Assembly: GCF_001908275.1 (NCBI RefSeq)
Contig: NZ_CP018620.1
Coordinates: 4,278,001 to 4,342,000 of the forward strand
Source: Paenibacillus xylanexedens
GTDB taxonomy: Bacteria > Bacillota > Bacilli > Paenibacillales > Paenibacillaceae
DNA: 64,000 nt
Direction of reading: 5' to 3'
Part shown: positions 8,399-18,338 of the stretch, piece by piece
Numbering within the stretch: position 1 is the stretch's first letter
How the letters are laid out: each line of letters begins with the position of its first letter
Position numbers and translations under genes: made by a program
Notes under the pieces: generated by a model
Databases searched by the model: none
Seen by the model: the letters and a program-made list of their open reading frames with translations, nothing else
What the model was told of the DNA's origin: nothing

Positions 8399-9676
8399 AT
8401 GAGCAAACAAGATCAAGAGTTTTCATGGCAAGCTGTGCCGAAATCACAAAGAAACCACTTTTGGAAGACGTTATCCGTCATGCTCGGTTTCACTTTCTTC
8501 TCTGCAAGCATGCTGGCAGGAGGCACGTTGGGAGTAAGCTTGACGTTCATGGAGTTTATTGGCATCGTACTTGCAGGTAATCTGGTGCTCGGTATCTACA
8601 CAGGGGCACTGGCACATATCGCCGCCAAAACGGGCTTGTCCACACATTTGCTCGCTAAATATGCTTTTGGTGCAAAAGGGTCGTATCTACCTTCATTCCT
8701 GCTAGGCTTCACACAGGTCGGATGGTTCGGAGTAGGCGTAGCCATGTTCGCGATTCCGGTCGCCAAAGCCATGGATTGGAATGTGTACCTGTTGATTATC
8801 GTGTTCGGACTTGCCATGACAGCATCAGCTATCTTTGGTATGAAGTCACTCGTCATTCTCGGATATATCGCGGTTCCTGCGATTGCGATTCTCGGTGGTT
8901 ACTCCATGTTCGAAGGTGCAGGTTCGCTGGGAGGTCTGCAAGGGTTGCTAGAATACACGCCAACACAGTCGCTTACCGCGGCGGCGGCATTAACGATCTG
9001 TATTGGATCATTCATAAGCGGCGGAACGCTGACACCCGATTTTGCCCGGTTTTCCCGAACATCGAAACAGGCAGTTACCGCAACAGTTATTGCATTTTTC
9101 CTGGGTAACTCACTCATGTTTCTCTTCGGTGCAGTTGGAGCAATGGCCTATAACCTAGCTGATATCTCGGAGGTCATGTTCCTGCAAGGATTGATCATCC
9201 CGGCAATCATCGTTCTGGGGCTTAATATCTGGACGACCAACGATAATGCACTGTACGCTTCGGGTCTTGGTTTTGCGAACATCACCAAAATCTCAAAGAA
9301 ATTTTTCGTCATCGTAAACGGCATTGTGGGTACCGTATTCGCCATGTGGATGTACAACAACTTCGTCAGTTTCCTGAACGTACTGGGCGCGGCGGTACCA
9401 TCCATCGGGGCTATTATTATCGCAGATTACTTCATTGTAAAACGTAGAAACTATAAGCCATTTGCTGACATGTCATTCAAAAATGTAAACTGGGTAGCGA
9501 TGGTCGCATGGGCCATCGGCGTGGCATTCGCCCAACTGGCTCCTGGCGTAACACCATTGAACGCACTGCTTGGTACAGCAGTGGCCTATATCGTCTTGAT
9601 GCTGATTGTTCCTGCGAAAGAATCCAAAGAAATGGGGAAAATAAATGATTATACAGAACGCAAAATTGCGGGGTAA
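8399..9676 (+). CDS. codB: Cytosine permease
   Basis: A 425-residue NCS1-family transporter with about 12 hydrophobic segments, close to the E. coli CodB length. Family features include [20 protein letters not shown] before the first membrane helix and [17 protein letters not shown] in the middle. It imports cytosine for the deaminase encoded next. The frame extends upstream into the attenuator, but ATG 8399 follows GTTGGGGG at the right distance and is the likely start. Its 3' end overlaps codA by 32 bases, implying translational coupling. Confidence 0.93.
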   Translation: MSKQDQEFSWQAVPKSQRNHFWKTLSVMLGFTFFSASMLAGGTLGVSLTFMEFIGIVLAGNLVLGIYTGALAHIAAKTGLSTHLLAKYAFGAKGSYLPSFLLGFTQVGWFGVGVAMFAIPVAKAMDWNVYLLIIVFGLAMTASAIFGMKSLVILGYIAVPAIAILGGYSMFEGAGSLGGLQGLLEYTPTQSLTAAAALTICIGSFISGGTLTPDFARFSRTSKQAVTATVIAFFLGNSLMFLFGAVGAMAYNLADISEVMFLQGLIIPAIIVLGLNIWTTNDNALYASGLGFANITKISKKFFVIVNGIVGTVFAMWMYNNFVSFLNVLGAAVPSIGAIIIADYFIVKRRNYKPFADMSFKNVNWVAMVAWAIGVAFAQLAPGVTPLNALLGTAVAYIVLMLIVPAKESKEMGKINDYTERKIAG

Positions 9677-10913
9677 AGAAGGACTATGGAATATCGTTGT
9701 GAAAGACGGAAAGTTCGAACGAATCACACAATTGCTGGAAACGACCGAAAATGAAGAGATCCTGGATGTCAACGGATCGCTTGTGCTGCCACCGTTCATT
9801 GAGCCGCATATTCATCTCGATACAACGCTCACAGCAGGTGAGCCGGAATGGAATCTAAGCGGAACGCTGTTCGAAGGCATCCAACGCTGGTCAGAGCGCA
9901 AGGCTTTCTTGACACATGAAGATGTCAAAACACGGTCTAAAACGGCACTGAAGTGGCAATTGGCACAGGGTATCCAACATGTACGGACTCATGTGGACGT
10001 TACTGATCCAAGCTTAATTGCCGTTAAAGCAATGCTTGAAGTGAAAGAAGAAATGGCTCCATATATGGACATCCAGCTTGTTGCTTTTCCACAGGAAGGC
10101 ATTCACTCTTATCCAAACGGGGCAGAATTGCTGGAAGAGTCGCTGAAAATGGGCGTTGACGTGGTCGGCGGCATTCCACACTTCGAATTCACACGGGAAT
10201 ACGGCGTTGATTCAATGAAAGTTGCGTTTGATCTGGCCGAAAAATACGATCGTCTTATCGATATCCATTGCGATGAAATCGATGACGAGCAATCCCGTTT
10301 CGTAGAAGTTGTTGCCAAGGAAGCTTACGAACGTGGACTGGGTTCACGAACAACGGCAAGCCACACGACAGCAATGGGGTCATACAATGACGCTTATACG
10401 TACAAGTTGTTCCGTTTGCTGAAGATGGCCGATTTGAACTTTGTCTCCAATCCGCTGGTTAACATTCACCTGCAAGGACGCTTCGACACGTATCCGAAGA
10501 GAAGAGGGCTGACGCGTGTCAAAGAGTTGCAGGAAGCAGGTCTGAATGTATGCTTCGGTCATGATGACATCTTTGATCCTTGGTATCCGCTCGGTACAGG
10601 CAACATGCTGCAAGTACTGCACATGGGGATTCATGCTTCGCAGTTGCTTGGTTACGACCAGATCGTGAATTCGATCGACCTCATTACGAAAAACAGCGCA
10701 AGAACGTTACACATTGAGGATGTGTACGGTATTGAAGAAGGTAAACCTGCCAACTTCATCGTACTTGAAGCAGAGAACGAATATGAGGCTGTTCGCAAAC
10801 AAGCCGGCGTACTTTATTCCTACAGAGGCGGCCGTAAAATTGCGGAATCGAAGCCGCGGGACACATCCATCATTTTTGAAGGCGGTACAGAAAAGGTTAC
10901 TTTTAATAAATAA
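9645..10913 (+). CDS. codA: Cytosine deaminase
   Basis: A 422-residue amidohydrolase that converts cytosine to uracil and ammonia. The metal site is visible: [13 protein letters not shown] (HxH), [19 protein letters not shown], and [14 protein letters not shown] with the catalytic aspartate. It is typical of E. coli CodA-type enzymes in length and order. The start ATG 9645 lies inside the codB end. With the permease it forms a pyrimidine salvage operon whose product uracil feeds UMP, consistent with the PyrR leader upstream. Confidence 0.94.
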   Translation: MIIQNAKLRGKEGLWNIVVKDGKFERITQLLETTENEEILDVNGSLVLPPFIEPHIHLDTTLTAGEPEWNLSGTLFEGIQRWSERKAFLTHEDVKTRSKTALKWQLAQGIQHVRTHVDVTDPSLIAVKAMLEVKEEMAPYMDIQLVAFPQEGIHSYPNGAELLEESLKMGVDVVGGIPHFEFTREYGVDSMKVAFDLAEKYDRLIDIHCDEIDDEQSRFVEVVAKEAYERGLGSRTTASHTTAMGSYNDAYTYKLFRLLKMADLNFVSNPLVNIHLQGRFDTYPKRRGLTRVKELQEAGLNVCFGHDDIFDPWYPLGTGNMLQVLHMGIHASQLLGYDQIVNSIDLITKNSARTLHIEDVYGIEEGKPANFIVLEAENEYEAVRKQAGVLYSYRGGRKIAESKPRDTSIIFEGGTEKVTFNK

Positions 10914-10934
10914 TGAAGAAAATATACTCCCATT

Positions 10935-10961
10935 AAAGTCGCTATTTTAGCGGCTTTTTTT
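10935..10961 (+). terminator. Terminator of codBA (repeated family, copy 2)
   Basis: AAAGTCGCTATTTTAGCGGC is followed by seven T residues. It is almost identical to the hairpin at 7216. Confidence 0.9.
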
Positions 10962-10999
10962 CTTTTTTGTACTGTCTACATACAATAAGAACCAAAAAT

Positions 11000-12124
11000 T
11001 CAGCTTGCCTTAAGGGCTTCACTAGAAGCCTGCTTCCCGCCTTTTTTGCGAATGAAACTAATGATGAGCAGCAGCAGTGGTAACAAGCCAAATAAGAAAA
11101 TGGACAAGTTTCCGAGAAAATCACCCAAAGCTAACGTTTCCTCCAAGTTTTTAGGCAAGTAAGCAATGACATACAAGACTGGCAACATCGCGAATTGTAT
11201 GCTCGTAATATTTTTGAGACGAAACAAATCTCGGACCCCGATTGCCGCAAAATAGTGTTTAAAAGCATAGGTTGCAAAGATCTGCATCAGCCAAAACACA
11301 ATGAACAGCGATTCATATCGCTCAAATAGAAATCCCTCAATCTCAAAACTTCGAACCATGTCGAACGTTGGCCACATTCGTGTTTGAATTCCTGGCAAAG
11401 ATAAGTTTCCTACAACGGTAACAATCGTGACCAAATATATGATCGTACAACTAAGTATGCTGTATATAGCAGCTTTACTGCTTGCTTTCACGTCCACCAT
11501 GTAAGCTGTGATGATGAGTAACACTTCATATCCAGAATAGGAGAGACACGAAGGTTTAAGACCTTTCAACACAGGCATGAATCCATCGCCCAGGAGTGGT
11601 CTGAGGTTATTAAGTTCAAACATCTTGGTGCTTAAAAGGAAAACCAGCGCTAGTAATACAAGCGTAACGGGCAACACGATTGAAAAGACGCGGATGATGA
11701 CCTTAAGACCACCCGTTAACATATAAATACCAATCCACAAACTGACCATAATGGTGACCCAAGTAGGCGTGCGCTCAAGGATGTACATACTTGTAATTTC
11801 GGCCATGACTCTAACTTCGAATGAACAAAGAACAACAAAATACACGATAATTAAAAGTCCCAATAGATAAGCAATCCACTGACCTGTGATTTCGGGTATA
11901 AATTCGAATACCGTTTTACCGGGGAATCTACGACACAAGGTTACAAGGAGGATGCTGATTGTGGTAACAATTAATCCTGATAAAATGACAGAAATCCATA
12001 CATCTGGTGTTCCTACTGCTTTACTAATTGTGCGAGGGAGTGTTAGAATTCCAGCTCCGAGTATTGAATTGATAACTACAATAATAACCTCGGAGGTATT
12101 AATATTAGATGTGGATTGCTTCAT
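11000..12124 (-). CDS. Spore germination permease, GerAB/GerKB family
   Basis: A 374-residue polytopic membrane protein of the endospore germination permease family (APC superfamily) with about ten hydrophobic segments. The N-terminus (INTSEVIIVVINSILGAGIL, then TLPRTISKAVGTPDVWISV) is typical of the GerAB subunit that sits in the spore inner membrane and binds germinants. The start chosen is ATG 12124; the frame extends further upstream without a family match. Partner A and C subunits, usually in the same operon, are not adjacent, so this is an orphan B subunit. It is divergent from the WYL regulator gene. Confidence 0.88.
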   Translation of the reverse strand: MKQSTSNINTSEVIIVVINSILGAGILTLPRTISKAVGTPDVWISVILSGLIVTTISILLVTLCRRFPGKTVFEFIPEITGQWIAYLLGLLIIVYFVVLCSFEVRVMAEITSMYILERTPTWVTIMVSLWIGIYMLTGGLKVIIRVFSIVLPVTLVLLALVFLLSTKMFELNNLRPLLGDGFMPVLKGLKPSCLSYSGYEVLLIITAYMVDVKASSKAAIYSILSCTIIYLVTIVTVVGNLSLPGIQTRMWPTFDMVRSFEIEGFLFERYESLFIVFWLMQIFATYAFKHYFAAIGVRDLFRLKNITSIQFAMLPVLYVIAYLPKNLEETLALGDFLGNLSIFLFGLLPLLLLIISFIRKKGGKQASSEALKAS

Positions 12125-12254
12125 TGGCCTTCGCTCCAAACCGGAGAATATATTTCTAGGTAGTATCGCCCAAGGAAGTTGTTTTATGTAAAATATGCTG
12201 TACTGATATAATGTAGAGATATCCAATAATGAACTGAAGATAAGGATGTAGGTT

Positions 12255-13217
12255 ATGCCAAAGAACGATAATATGTTAGCGATTCTATGGATGCTGAATT
12301 CAGGCACCAAAATAACTGCAAAACAAATGTCCGAAAAGTTAGAAATCAATATAAGAACGGTATATCGTTATATTGATGCGTTATGTTCCAGTGGAGTACC
12401 GATCATTTCCGATACGGGTCACAACGGCGGGTATAGTTTGTTGAATCAGCATATTAAAGCACCTTTGTTATTCGATATGGAAGAAAAAAAGGCACTTCTC
12501 CAAGCTGCTGTGTTTGCAAAAGAGGCTGGATACCCTTTGAGTGAGGCATTGGACAATGCCACATCCAAATTGAAAATGTATACAAATCAGGATCAGGAAA
12601 ACACACTTCGTCGTCATTTAGCCGGGTTTAACGTTATCAATCGTATGGGAGACCCATCCGTTCAGCCGATCTTGGCGGAATTGGAGCAAGCCGTGGCTAA
12701 TGATTGCTCTGTTGAAATTAATTATCGCAGAAGCCGTGATGAACAACCCAAAAAAAGAGTAATAGACCCGTATGGAATGGTTTACTGGAATAATAAATGG
12801 TATACCATTGCGTTTTGCCACTTGAGAAATGAATTCCGCAGCTTTCGGGCAGATCGTATTCTGCGAATCAAGCCTACTTCGCTTCGCTTTAAGCGTTCTG
12901 AATCTTTTTCTGCTCGTGAATTATTTATGCAAAATTTGTTACCTGATGTAGGAGGGAAAGAGGGGTTAATTTCCTTGGTTATCGAAGGCCGATCAGAGGC
13001 ATTGGATGACTTGGGGCTGCATTGGTTTATGGGACATTATCTGAAAGAGCGGACTTCTAATCAAGCCATCTTTTTATTTGATGAAAAATCAATTGATACA
13101 TATGTCCCCTATTTTCTCCTATCCTATGGGAAATCCATTCAAGTCATCGAACCACAGCGTTTGAAGGACAGACTTGTTGCTGTTGTATCCGAGTTAATGG
13201 AATACTATCAACTTTAA
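12255..13217 (+). CDS. HTH/WYL-domain transcriptional regulator (YafY type)
   Basis: A 320-residue regulator. The N-terminal DeoR-like winged helix (ITAKQMSEKLEINIRTVYRY, then IDALCSSGVPI) is followed by a WYL domain around residues 140-220 (KRVIDPYGMVYWNNKWYTIA) and a C-terminal extension. Such proteins sense ligands or nucleic acid and control stress or accessory genes; the target here is unknown. It is divergent from the GerAB gene with a 130-bp spacer. A strong terminator follows. Confidence 0.88.
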   Translation: MPKNDNMLAILWMLNSGTKITAKQMSEKLEINIRTVYRYIDALCSSGVPIISDTGHNGGYSLLNQHIKAPLLFDMEEKKALLQAAVFAKEAGYPLSEALDNATSKLKMYTNQDQENTLRRHLAGFNVINRMGDPSVQPILAELEQAVANDCSVEINYRRSRDEQPKKRVIDPYGMVYWNNKWYTIAFCHLRNEFRSFRADRILRIKPTSLRFKRSESFSARELFMQNLLPDVGGKEGLISLVIEGRSEALDDLGLHWFMGHYLKERTSNQAIFLFDEKSIDTYVPYFLLSYGKSIQVIEPQRLKDRLVAVVSELMEYYQL

Positions 13218-13254
13218 CAACTTCACTGACAGTAGATGTCAGTGAAGTTGTTTT
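13218..13254 (+). terminator. Strong hairpin terminator
   Basis: Perfect 13-bp arms (CAACTTCACTGAC at 13218-13230 and its complement at 13238-13250) enclose a 7-base loop and are followed by TTTT. Confidence 0.92.
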
Positions 13255-13302
13255 ATAATGATGACAATCTCGGATTACTGAGAAGGAAGGCGGAGTAGAC
13301 AT

Positions 13303-13833
13303 ATGAGTGAACAGACAAAACACAAGGCAGTATCAGGAAAATATACAAAGAAGGGTACACCTAACGGCGTTACATCGATTACCCCATTTATAACAGTGAA
13401 GGATCCTTCTGCAGCAATCCATTTCTATAAAGTTGTTTTCAATGCAAGGGTGAAGGATATCACTGAGCATCCAGATGGAAATGGTAATACGATTATTCTT
13501 CATGCCGAATTAGATTTTGGAAATGGTTTTTTGCAGCTGGGGGCTGCAAACCCGGCACATCAATTGGCTTTGCCCCCAGATCAAGATCATGCATGTTATT
13601 CTTTAGGGATTTATGTCATTAGTGTGGATGAAACCATTGCAACCGCCGTATCCAGAGGGGCGAAAGTAAGAGAAGAGATTATTAACTTTGCGTCTGGTGA
13701 TCGATTCGGAAGTATACTAGACCCTTTTGGCGTACGCTGGTCTATTCTTACCCGGATTGAGGATTTATCGGAAGAAGAAAGTAGTCGAAGGGTTGCGGAG
13801 TGGGCCAAAAGTGATTTCTCCATGAACAGCTAG
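13303..13833 (+). CDS. VOC-superfamily (glyoxalase/PhnB-like) protein
   Basis: A 176-residue protein with the vicinal-oxygen-chelate fold. ITPFITVKDPSAAIHFYKVV near the start and FGSILDPFGVRWSILTR near the end are the paired beta-alpha-beta-beta-beta module signatures of PhnB-like proteins. The central DHACYSLGIYVI fits the second module. The substrate is unknown; relatives include bleomycin-binding and dioxygenase-like proteins. The last ~25 residues are charged and helical. The start ATG follows GGAAGGCGGAG. It is convergent with the HxlR gene, sharing the terminator at 13838. Confidence 0.85.
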   Translation: MSEQTKHKAVSGKYTKKGTPNGVTSITPFITVKDPSAAIHFYKVVFNARVKDITEHPDGNGNTIILHAELDFGNGFLQLGAANPAHQLALPPDQDHACYSLGIYVISVDETIATAVSRGAKVREEIINFASGDRFGSILDPFGVRWSILTRIEDLSEEESSRRVAEWAKSDFSMNS

Positions 13834-13837
13834 TTCA

Positions 13838-13870
13838 GAGCGCATCCTAAACATGGATGCGCTCGTTTTT
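13838..13870. terminator. Hairpin terminator between VOC gene and HxlR gene
   Basis: GAGCGCATCC (13838-13847) pairs with GGATGCGCTC (13855-13864) and is followed by a T-tract on the plus strand. Confidence 0.9.
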
Positions 13871-13884
13871 TACTGTCCGTAATC

Positions 13885-14235
13885 CTATTTATCTGTATCG
13901 GTCGAAGTATCCTCATTGAGCTTCTTATAATCTATTCCCCATGTTTCCATCACACTAATGATGGGCCTCAGCGTATTACCTAAATCACTCAAGCTGTATT
14001 CAACTCTGGGCGGTACCTCCGCATATACGGTGCGAATGACGATACCGTCTCCTTCCATGGAACGCAAATTTTCGGTTAATACCTTTTGACTGATTTCCGG
14101 AATACTTTTGCGAAGCTCACCGAACCGTTGGGTTCCTTTCAGAAGATCTCTCATGATAAGTAATTTCCACTTGTTCCCTATTAAGCCAACAGTTGTTGCT
14201 ACAGGGCATTCAGGCAACTCTTTTTTGGTAAACAT
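13885..14235 (-). CDS. HxlR-family transcriptional regulator
   Basis: A 116-residue winged-helix regulator. CPVATTVGLIGNKWKLLIMR and DLLKGTQRFGELRKSIPEIS match the HxlR family, including the N-terminal redox-prone cysteine. PPRVEYSLSDLGNTL is the wing. The start follows GGAGGATTAG. It is divergent from the osmolyte transporter operon (130 bp apart) and convergent with the VOC gene; which one it controls cannot be decided from sequence. Confidence 0.92.
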   Translation of the reverse strand: MFTKKELPECPVATTVGLIGNKWKLLIMRDLLKGTQRFGELRKSIPEISQKVLTENLRSMEGDGIVIRTVYAEVPPRVEYSLSDLGNTLRPIISVMETWGIDYKKLNEDTSTDTDK

Positions 14236-14366
14236 TTAAGCTAATCCTCCAATAGTTACTTTTTGGTTCCTATCTAATAAAAAGGTGCCTACTTTCAAAA
14301 CGATTATAATGCTTATATTATAAAGCTGTCGAGGGAAAAGCAAATTGAATGAAGGGAGGGAACATA

Positions 14367-15023
14367 TTGCAAGAAAGCTTGTGGATGCAATTGGTAAACT
14401 ATTTCTCAGATCATGGGCGTGCTTTCTTCGCTCTGGGACGAGAGCATATACAGGTCAGTTTACTGGCATTGCTTTGTTCTGCATGGATCGGAATAACACT
14501 GGGATATCTAACCATCACATACAAACGCTCGGAAAAGTGGATTGTATCGCTCATTCAGATTTTGCGGATTGTACCTAGCCTGGCTGTGTTACTTCTATTA
14601 ATTCCGTTGATGGGCACTGGCACGAAGCCAGCGTTGATTGCGTTAATCTTATTGGGGGTACCTCCTATACTCATGAATACCATTACCGGGTTGAATCATA
14701 TTCCTCTATCCGTTCTTGAATCTGCTCAAGGGGCGGGCATGTCAGATCGTCAAATGATGTGGAAGATCAAGTTCCCTCTTGCTGCACCACTCATTCTGAC
14801 AGGCATCAAAACAGCTGCCATTGAAATTATCGCCAGTGCCACCTTGGCGGCCAAGATCGGAGCTGGGGGATTCGGTGAAATCATTTTTACCGGTCTGGGA
14901 CTCAATCGAATGGATTTGCTTCTAATCGGCGGGGGAGCTGTGGCAATCTTAGCCATCTTCATCGGAGTTTTGCTTGATATATCTGAACGAATTTTATTTC
15001 GATATCAATTTTTGCAAAGGTAG
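14367..15023 (+). CDS. Osmoprotectant (OpuC-type) ABC transporter permease
   Basis: A 218-residue inner-membrane permease of the glycine betaine/carnitine/choline class. The binding-protein-dependent transport signature is SVLESAQGAGMSDRQMMWKI with the EAA-like loop, followed by five to six hydrophobic segments. The start TTG 14367 fits AAGGGAGGG (14352-14360); ATG 14349 has no ribosome site. It is the first gene of a four-gene operon ordered permease, binding protein, ATPase, permease, which differs from the classical opuC order. Confidence 0.88.
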   Translation: MQESLWMQLVNYFSDHGRAFFALGREHIQVSLLALLCSAWIGITLGYLTITYKRSEKWIVSLIQILRIVPSLAVLLLLIPLMGTGTKPALIALILLGVPPILMNTITGLNHIPLSVLESAQGAGMSDRQMMWKIKFPLAAPLILTGIKTAAIEIIASATLAAKIGAGGFGEIIFTGLGLNRMDLLLIGGGAVAILAIFIGVLLDISERILFRYQFLQR

Positions 15024-15031
15024 GAAACGAC

Positions 15032-15946
15032 ATGAAAATCAAAAAGAAAACAATCTATATCATAACTTCTCTTATCATCGTATTATCGCTTGTTTTGAGT
15101 GCCTGTAGTCAGCAAAAAAATCAGGCTTCAAAAAATAAAGAGACATCGATTCGAATCGGCACCAAAGATTTCACTGAAAATCTGATTGTGGGGGAGCTTT
15201 ACGCTTTGGCCTTGGAGGATGCTGGTTACCAAGTAGAGCGTGTACCTAACATTACGGGTTCTGTGATCCATTCTTCCATTGTAAATCAAGATATCGATAT
15301 GTACCCAGAATACACAGGCACCGGTTTGTTAGCCATCCTGAAGCTGGACTTATTGACTGATCCGGATGAAGTATATGCCACAGTGAAGGAAGAATATAAA
15401 AAAAAATTCAACTTAACCTGGCTGGAATATTCCAAAGCCAATGATGGAGCAGGACTCGTCATTCGTGCAGAAGCCTCGGAAAAATTGGGGATCAAGACGA
15501 TTACTGATTTGCAAAAGCATGCAACCGAGCTTCGATTTGCCTCCCAAGGAGAAGTGGATCAGCGTGCAGACGGTATTCCGGCATTGGAAAAAGTATATGG
15601 CAAACTAAACTGGAAATCCTCCAAAGTCTACGACAATAGTCTCAAATATGAAGTACTAAAAAATAACGAGGCAGATGTTGCACCTGCGTATACGACGGAA
15701 GGACAACTCGTAAATAAAGATCAGTACATCCTATTGGAAGATGACAAACAAGTATGGCCCCCGTACAACTTGGCTCCTGTCATCCGGGATGAAGTACTGT
15801 CTGCACATCCAGATATTGCTGAAGTCATCAATAAGATTAGTTCGGCACTGGACACAGACACAATCACAGCACTTAATGCGAAAGTGGATGTCGAGCAAGA
15901 AGAATATGAAGACGTGGCAAAGGCCTTTTATGAATCCATCCAATAA
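15032..15946 (+). CDS. Osmoprotectant ABC transporter substrate-binding lipoprotein (OpuCC/OsmX-like)
   Basis: A 304-residue lipoprotein. The lipobox LVLSACSQQ gives a modified Cys at about residue 26. The mature part begins with IRIGTKDFTENLIVGELYAL, typical of the OpuAC family, and contains DMYPEYTGTG, the conserved choline/betaine-pocket segment. It captures quaternary amines outside the membrane for the adjacent permeases. It lies nine bases after the first permease gene and overlaps the ATPase start, so translation is coupled. The ligand may be choline, carnitine or glycine betaine and cannot be chosen from sequence. Confidence 0.9.
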   Translation: MKIKKKTIYIITSLIIVLSLVLSACSQQKNQASKNKETSIRIGTKDFTENLIVGELYALALEDAGYQVERVPNITGSVIHSSIVNQDIDMYPEYTGTGLLAILKLDLLTDPDEVYATVKEEYKKKFNLTWLEYSKANDGAGLVIRAEASEKLGIKTITDLQKHATELRFASQGEVDQRADGIPALEKVYGKLNWKSSKVYDNSLKYEVLKNNEADVAPAYTTEGQLVNKDQYILLEDDKQVWPPYNLAPVIRDEVLSAHPDIAEVINKISSALDTDTITALNAKVDVEQEEYEDVAKAFYESIQ

Positions 15947-16730
15947 ACGTAATGGTAATATGGGGCCACCAGCCATCAAATTTCATCATGTGTGTAAAAC
16001 TTATTCAAAATCCAATGAATACGCAGTTAATGATGTGAATTTGTCTATTGAAGAAGGGGAGTTTATTACGATACTAGGCTCCTCTGGATCTGGAAAAACA
16101 ACGCTTTTGAAAATGGTAAACCGCTTGTATGAACCTTCTCAAGGAAACATTCAGCTGTTTGGAGAAGATATTGCGGCTATAGATCCCGTGATGCTAAGAA
16201 GAAAGATTGGTTACGTCATCCAGCAGGTTGGATTGTTCCCGCATATGACTATCGCGAAAAATATCGCTACCGTACCTCGTCTATTGAAATGGGGTAAAGA
16301 GAAAACTGAGCAGAGGGTCTCCGAATTACTGCATCTGGTGGGACTGGACCCTCGGACGTATGAACATCGCTATCCTTCCCAATTATCTGGAGGACAACAA
16401 CAGCGAATTGGACTCGCCCGAGCTTTAGCGACCAATCCTGCGATCATGCTTCTGGACGAGCCTTTTGGCGCTTTGGACGCGATTACCCGTCTCCATTTAC
16501 AGGACGAAATATTGAAAATCCATAGAGGATCGAATAAGACATTCCTGTTCGTGACACATGATATTAATGAAGCATTCAAGTTGGGGACCCGGGTCATTAT
16601 TATGAATCAAGGTAAAGTGTGCCAGTTTGATACGCCAAAAGAAATCGTTAAGCATCCTGCCGATGAATTCGTAGCGTCGCTTATTCAATCTTCAAGGGAG
16701 CAAGAACGTTTCTGGGAGGACTTAGAATGA
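15930..16730 (+). CDS. Osmoprotectant ABC transporter ATP-binding protein (OpuCA-like)
   Basis: An ABC ATPase of about 266 residues. Walker A is GSSGSGKTT, the Q-loop follows, the signature is LSGGQQQRIGLARAL, and Walker B is IMLLDEPFGALD with the H-loop in FVTHDINEAFKLG. OpuCA proteins often carry C-terminal CBS domains; here the protein ends soon after the ATPase, so the osmosensing CBS part is lacking. ATG 15930 is preceded by AAAGG and overlaps the binding-protein gene; ATG 15960 is an alternative. The next permease overlaps its stop (ATGA). Confidence 0.9.
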   Translation: MNPSNKRNGNMGPPAIKFHHVCKTYSKSNEYAVNDVNLSIEEGEFITILGSSGSGKTTLLKMVNRLYEPSQGNIQLFGEDIAAIDPVMLRRKIGYVIQQVGLFPHMTIAKNIATVPRLLKWGKEKTEQRVSELLHLVGLDPRTYEHRYPSQLSGGQQQRIGLARALATNPAIMLLDEPFGALDAITRLHLQDEILKIHRGSNKTFLFVTHDINEAFKLGTRVIIMNQGKVCQFDTPKEIVKHPADEFVASLIQSSREQERFWEDLE

Positions 16731-17353
16731 TCGACTATGCCATCAAACATCCAGATAAGTGGGGAAATGCACTGTTTGAGCATGTGGAAATCCTGGTCAT
16801 AACCATGTTGATCTCCATTATTGTTGCCGTGCTTCTAACCATCGTAGTCTTAACTTCAGACTGGGTATCACGCGTTTTCATTTATGTTTTTTCCATTCTG
16901 TATTCCATCCCCAGCCTGGCTTTGTTCACTATCATGATTCCTGTGACGGGGTTGGGTACAACGACGGCAATCATCGTGCTGATTCTATATAATCAATACA
17001 TTCTTCTGCGCCACTTTATCGCCGGTTTGAATCATGTGGACCAACCTATCATTGAGGCAGCTACCGGGTTGGGCATGAATCGTTTGCAAATATTGATTCA
17101 GATTCGGGCACCCTTGGCAATTCAAACCCTTTTCACAGGACTGCGACTTGCATCTGTATCTACGATTGGCATGGCGACCATTGCTGCATTTATCAACGCA
17201 GGCGGGTTAGGGACGATCTTATATGATGGTTTACGCACCATGAATATCGATAAAATTCTATGGGGAAGCATCCTGTCCGCAGGACTTGCCCTAGCGACAA
17301 ATACATTATTCATTCAGTTGGAAAAACGAATCTATATCGGAGCGGGGAGATAA
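16727..17353 (+). CDS. Osmoprotectant ABC transporter permease, second subunit
   Basis: A 208-residue permease paralogous to the first one in the operon. HVDQPIIEAATGLGMNRLQI is the cytoplasmic coupling loop, and the hydrophobic segments fit five to six membrane helices. ATG 16727 overlaps the ATPase stop codon. Together the four genes make a complete quaternary-amine importer. The oxidoreductase gene starts only six bases after this stop and may be co-transcribed. Confidence 0.9.
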   Translation: MIDYAIKHPDKWGNALFEHVEILVITMLISIIVAVLLTIVVLTSDWVSRVFIYVFSILYSIPSLALFTIMIPVTGLGTTTAIIVLILYNQYILLRHFIAGLNHVDQPIIEAATGLGMNRLQILIQIRAPLAIQTLFTGLRLASVSTIGMATIAAFINAGGLGTILYDGLRTMNIDKILWGSILSAGLALATNTLFIQLEKRIYIGAGR

Positions 17354-17359
17354 ATTGTG

Positions 17360-18325
17360 ATGAAGGCAGTTGTACTGGAAGGTGCCTGTGCACCTGAAGA
17401 ACTAAACGTACAGGAGGTTCCTATTCCCGAAGTTAAACCAGGCTGGGTGTTAATCAAAATCAGAGCATTTGGTATTAACCGCTCAGAAATGTATACAAGG
17501 CAGGGGCACTCACCCTCCGTACAATTTCCGCGGATCATTGGTATTGAGTGCGTGGGGGAGATCGAGGACGCATCGGATAGCACATTCCAAAAAGGACAGC
17601 ATGTTGCTTCTCTGATGGGAGGGTTGGGGCGAGAATTTGATGGAAGCTATGCGGAGTATGCTTTGATTCCTTCAGAGCAGGTGTATCTCATTCCTGAAGG
17701 AATGGAGTGGACTACGCTCGCTGCCATTCCGGAAATGTATTACACGGCATACGCATCGTTATTTGAAAGTCTTCAATTAACTACGGGAGAAGTGCTTCTC
17801 ATTCGTGGCGGGACCAGTTCCGTTGGCCTGGCTGCCCTCCAGCTTGCCAAAAGCGTAGGAGCCACCGTAATATCGACCACTCGTGACAGCGGAAAGCTGG
17901 CTTATCTTCAACAGGCGGGTGCGGACTTCGCAATACTGGATGATGAACATTTTACAAATAAAGTAGTTGAAATTGCTCCAAATGGCGTAGAAAAGGCGCT
18001 GGAATTGATCGGAACGGTGACCTTGAAGGAGTCTTTGCAATTAGTTTCGGAGCGAGGAATCTTATGCATGTCAGGCATCTTAGGCAATGAATGGACCCTT
18101 AATTCATTTGAACCATTGGTTGATATACCGACAGGTGTTTTCTTTACCGCCTTTACCAGTGAAGTTATTAAAGAAACGGTGTTGGTCAATCTGTTTAATC
18201 ATATCAAGGACCATGCGCTTATCCCGCCCATTGCCAAAGTGTTCAAGCTTGAAGAAATAGCAGCGGCTCATCTGTTCATGGAGAGTAATACCGCGAATGG
18301 TAAAATCGTAATCATTAATGAATGA
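17360..18325 (+). CDS. Zinc-independent medium-chain oxidoreductase (quinone oxidoreductase-like)
   Basis: A 321-residue MDR-superfamily reductase. The N-terminal GroES-like domain has IKIRAFGINRSEMYTRQG and FPRIIGIECVGEIE, and the NAD(P)-binding motif is GTSSVGLAALQLAKSVGATV. The cysteine/histidine ligands of zinc alcohol dehydrogenases are not seen, so it resembles NADPH:quinone oxidoreductases. ATG 17360 follows GGGGAGA; GTG 17357 is adjacent. It follows the transporter operon by six bases and overlaps the extended frame of the next gene, so the three may share a transcript. The substrate is unknown. Confidence 0.88.
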   Translation: MKAVVLEGACAPEELNVQEVPIPEVKPGWVLIKIRAFGINRSEMYTRQGHSPSVQFPRIIGIECVGEIEDASDSTFQKGQHVASLMGGLGREFDGSYAEYALIPSEQVYLIPEGMEWTTLAAIPEMYYTAYASLFESLQLTTGEVLLIRGGTSSVGLAALQLAKSVGATVISTTRDSGKLAYLQQAGADFAILDDEHFTNKVVEIAPNGVEKALELIGTVTLKESLQLVSERGILCMSGILGNEWTLNSFEPLVDIPTGVFFTAFTSEVIKETVLVNLFNHIKDHALIPPIAKVFKLEEIAAAHLFMESNTANGKIVIINE

Positions 18326-18338
18326 GGAGGAAAAAGTT

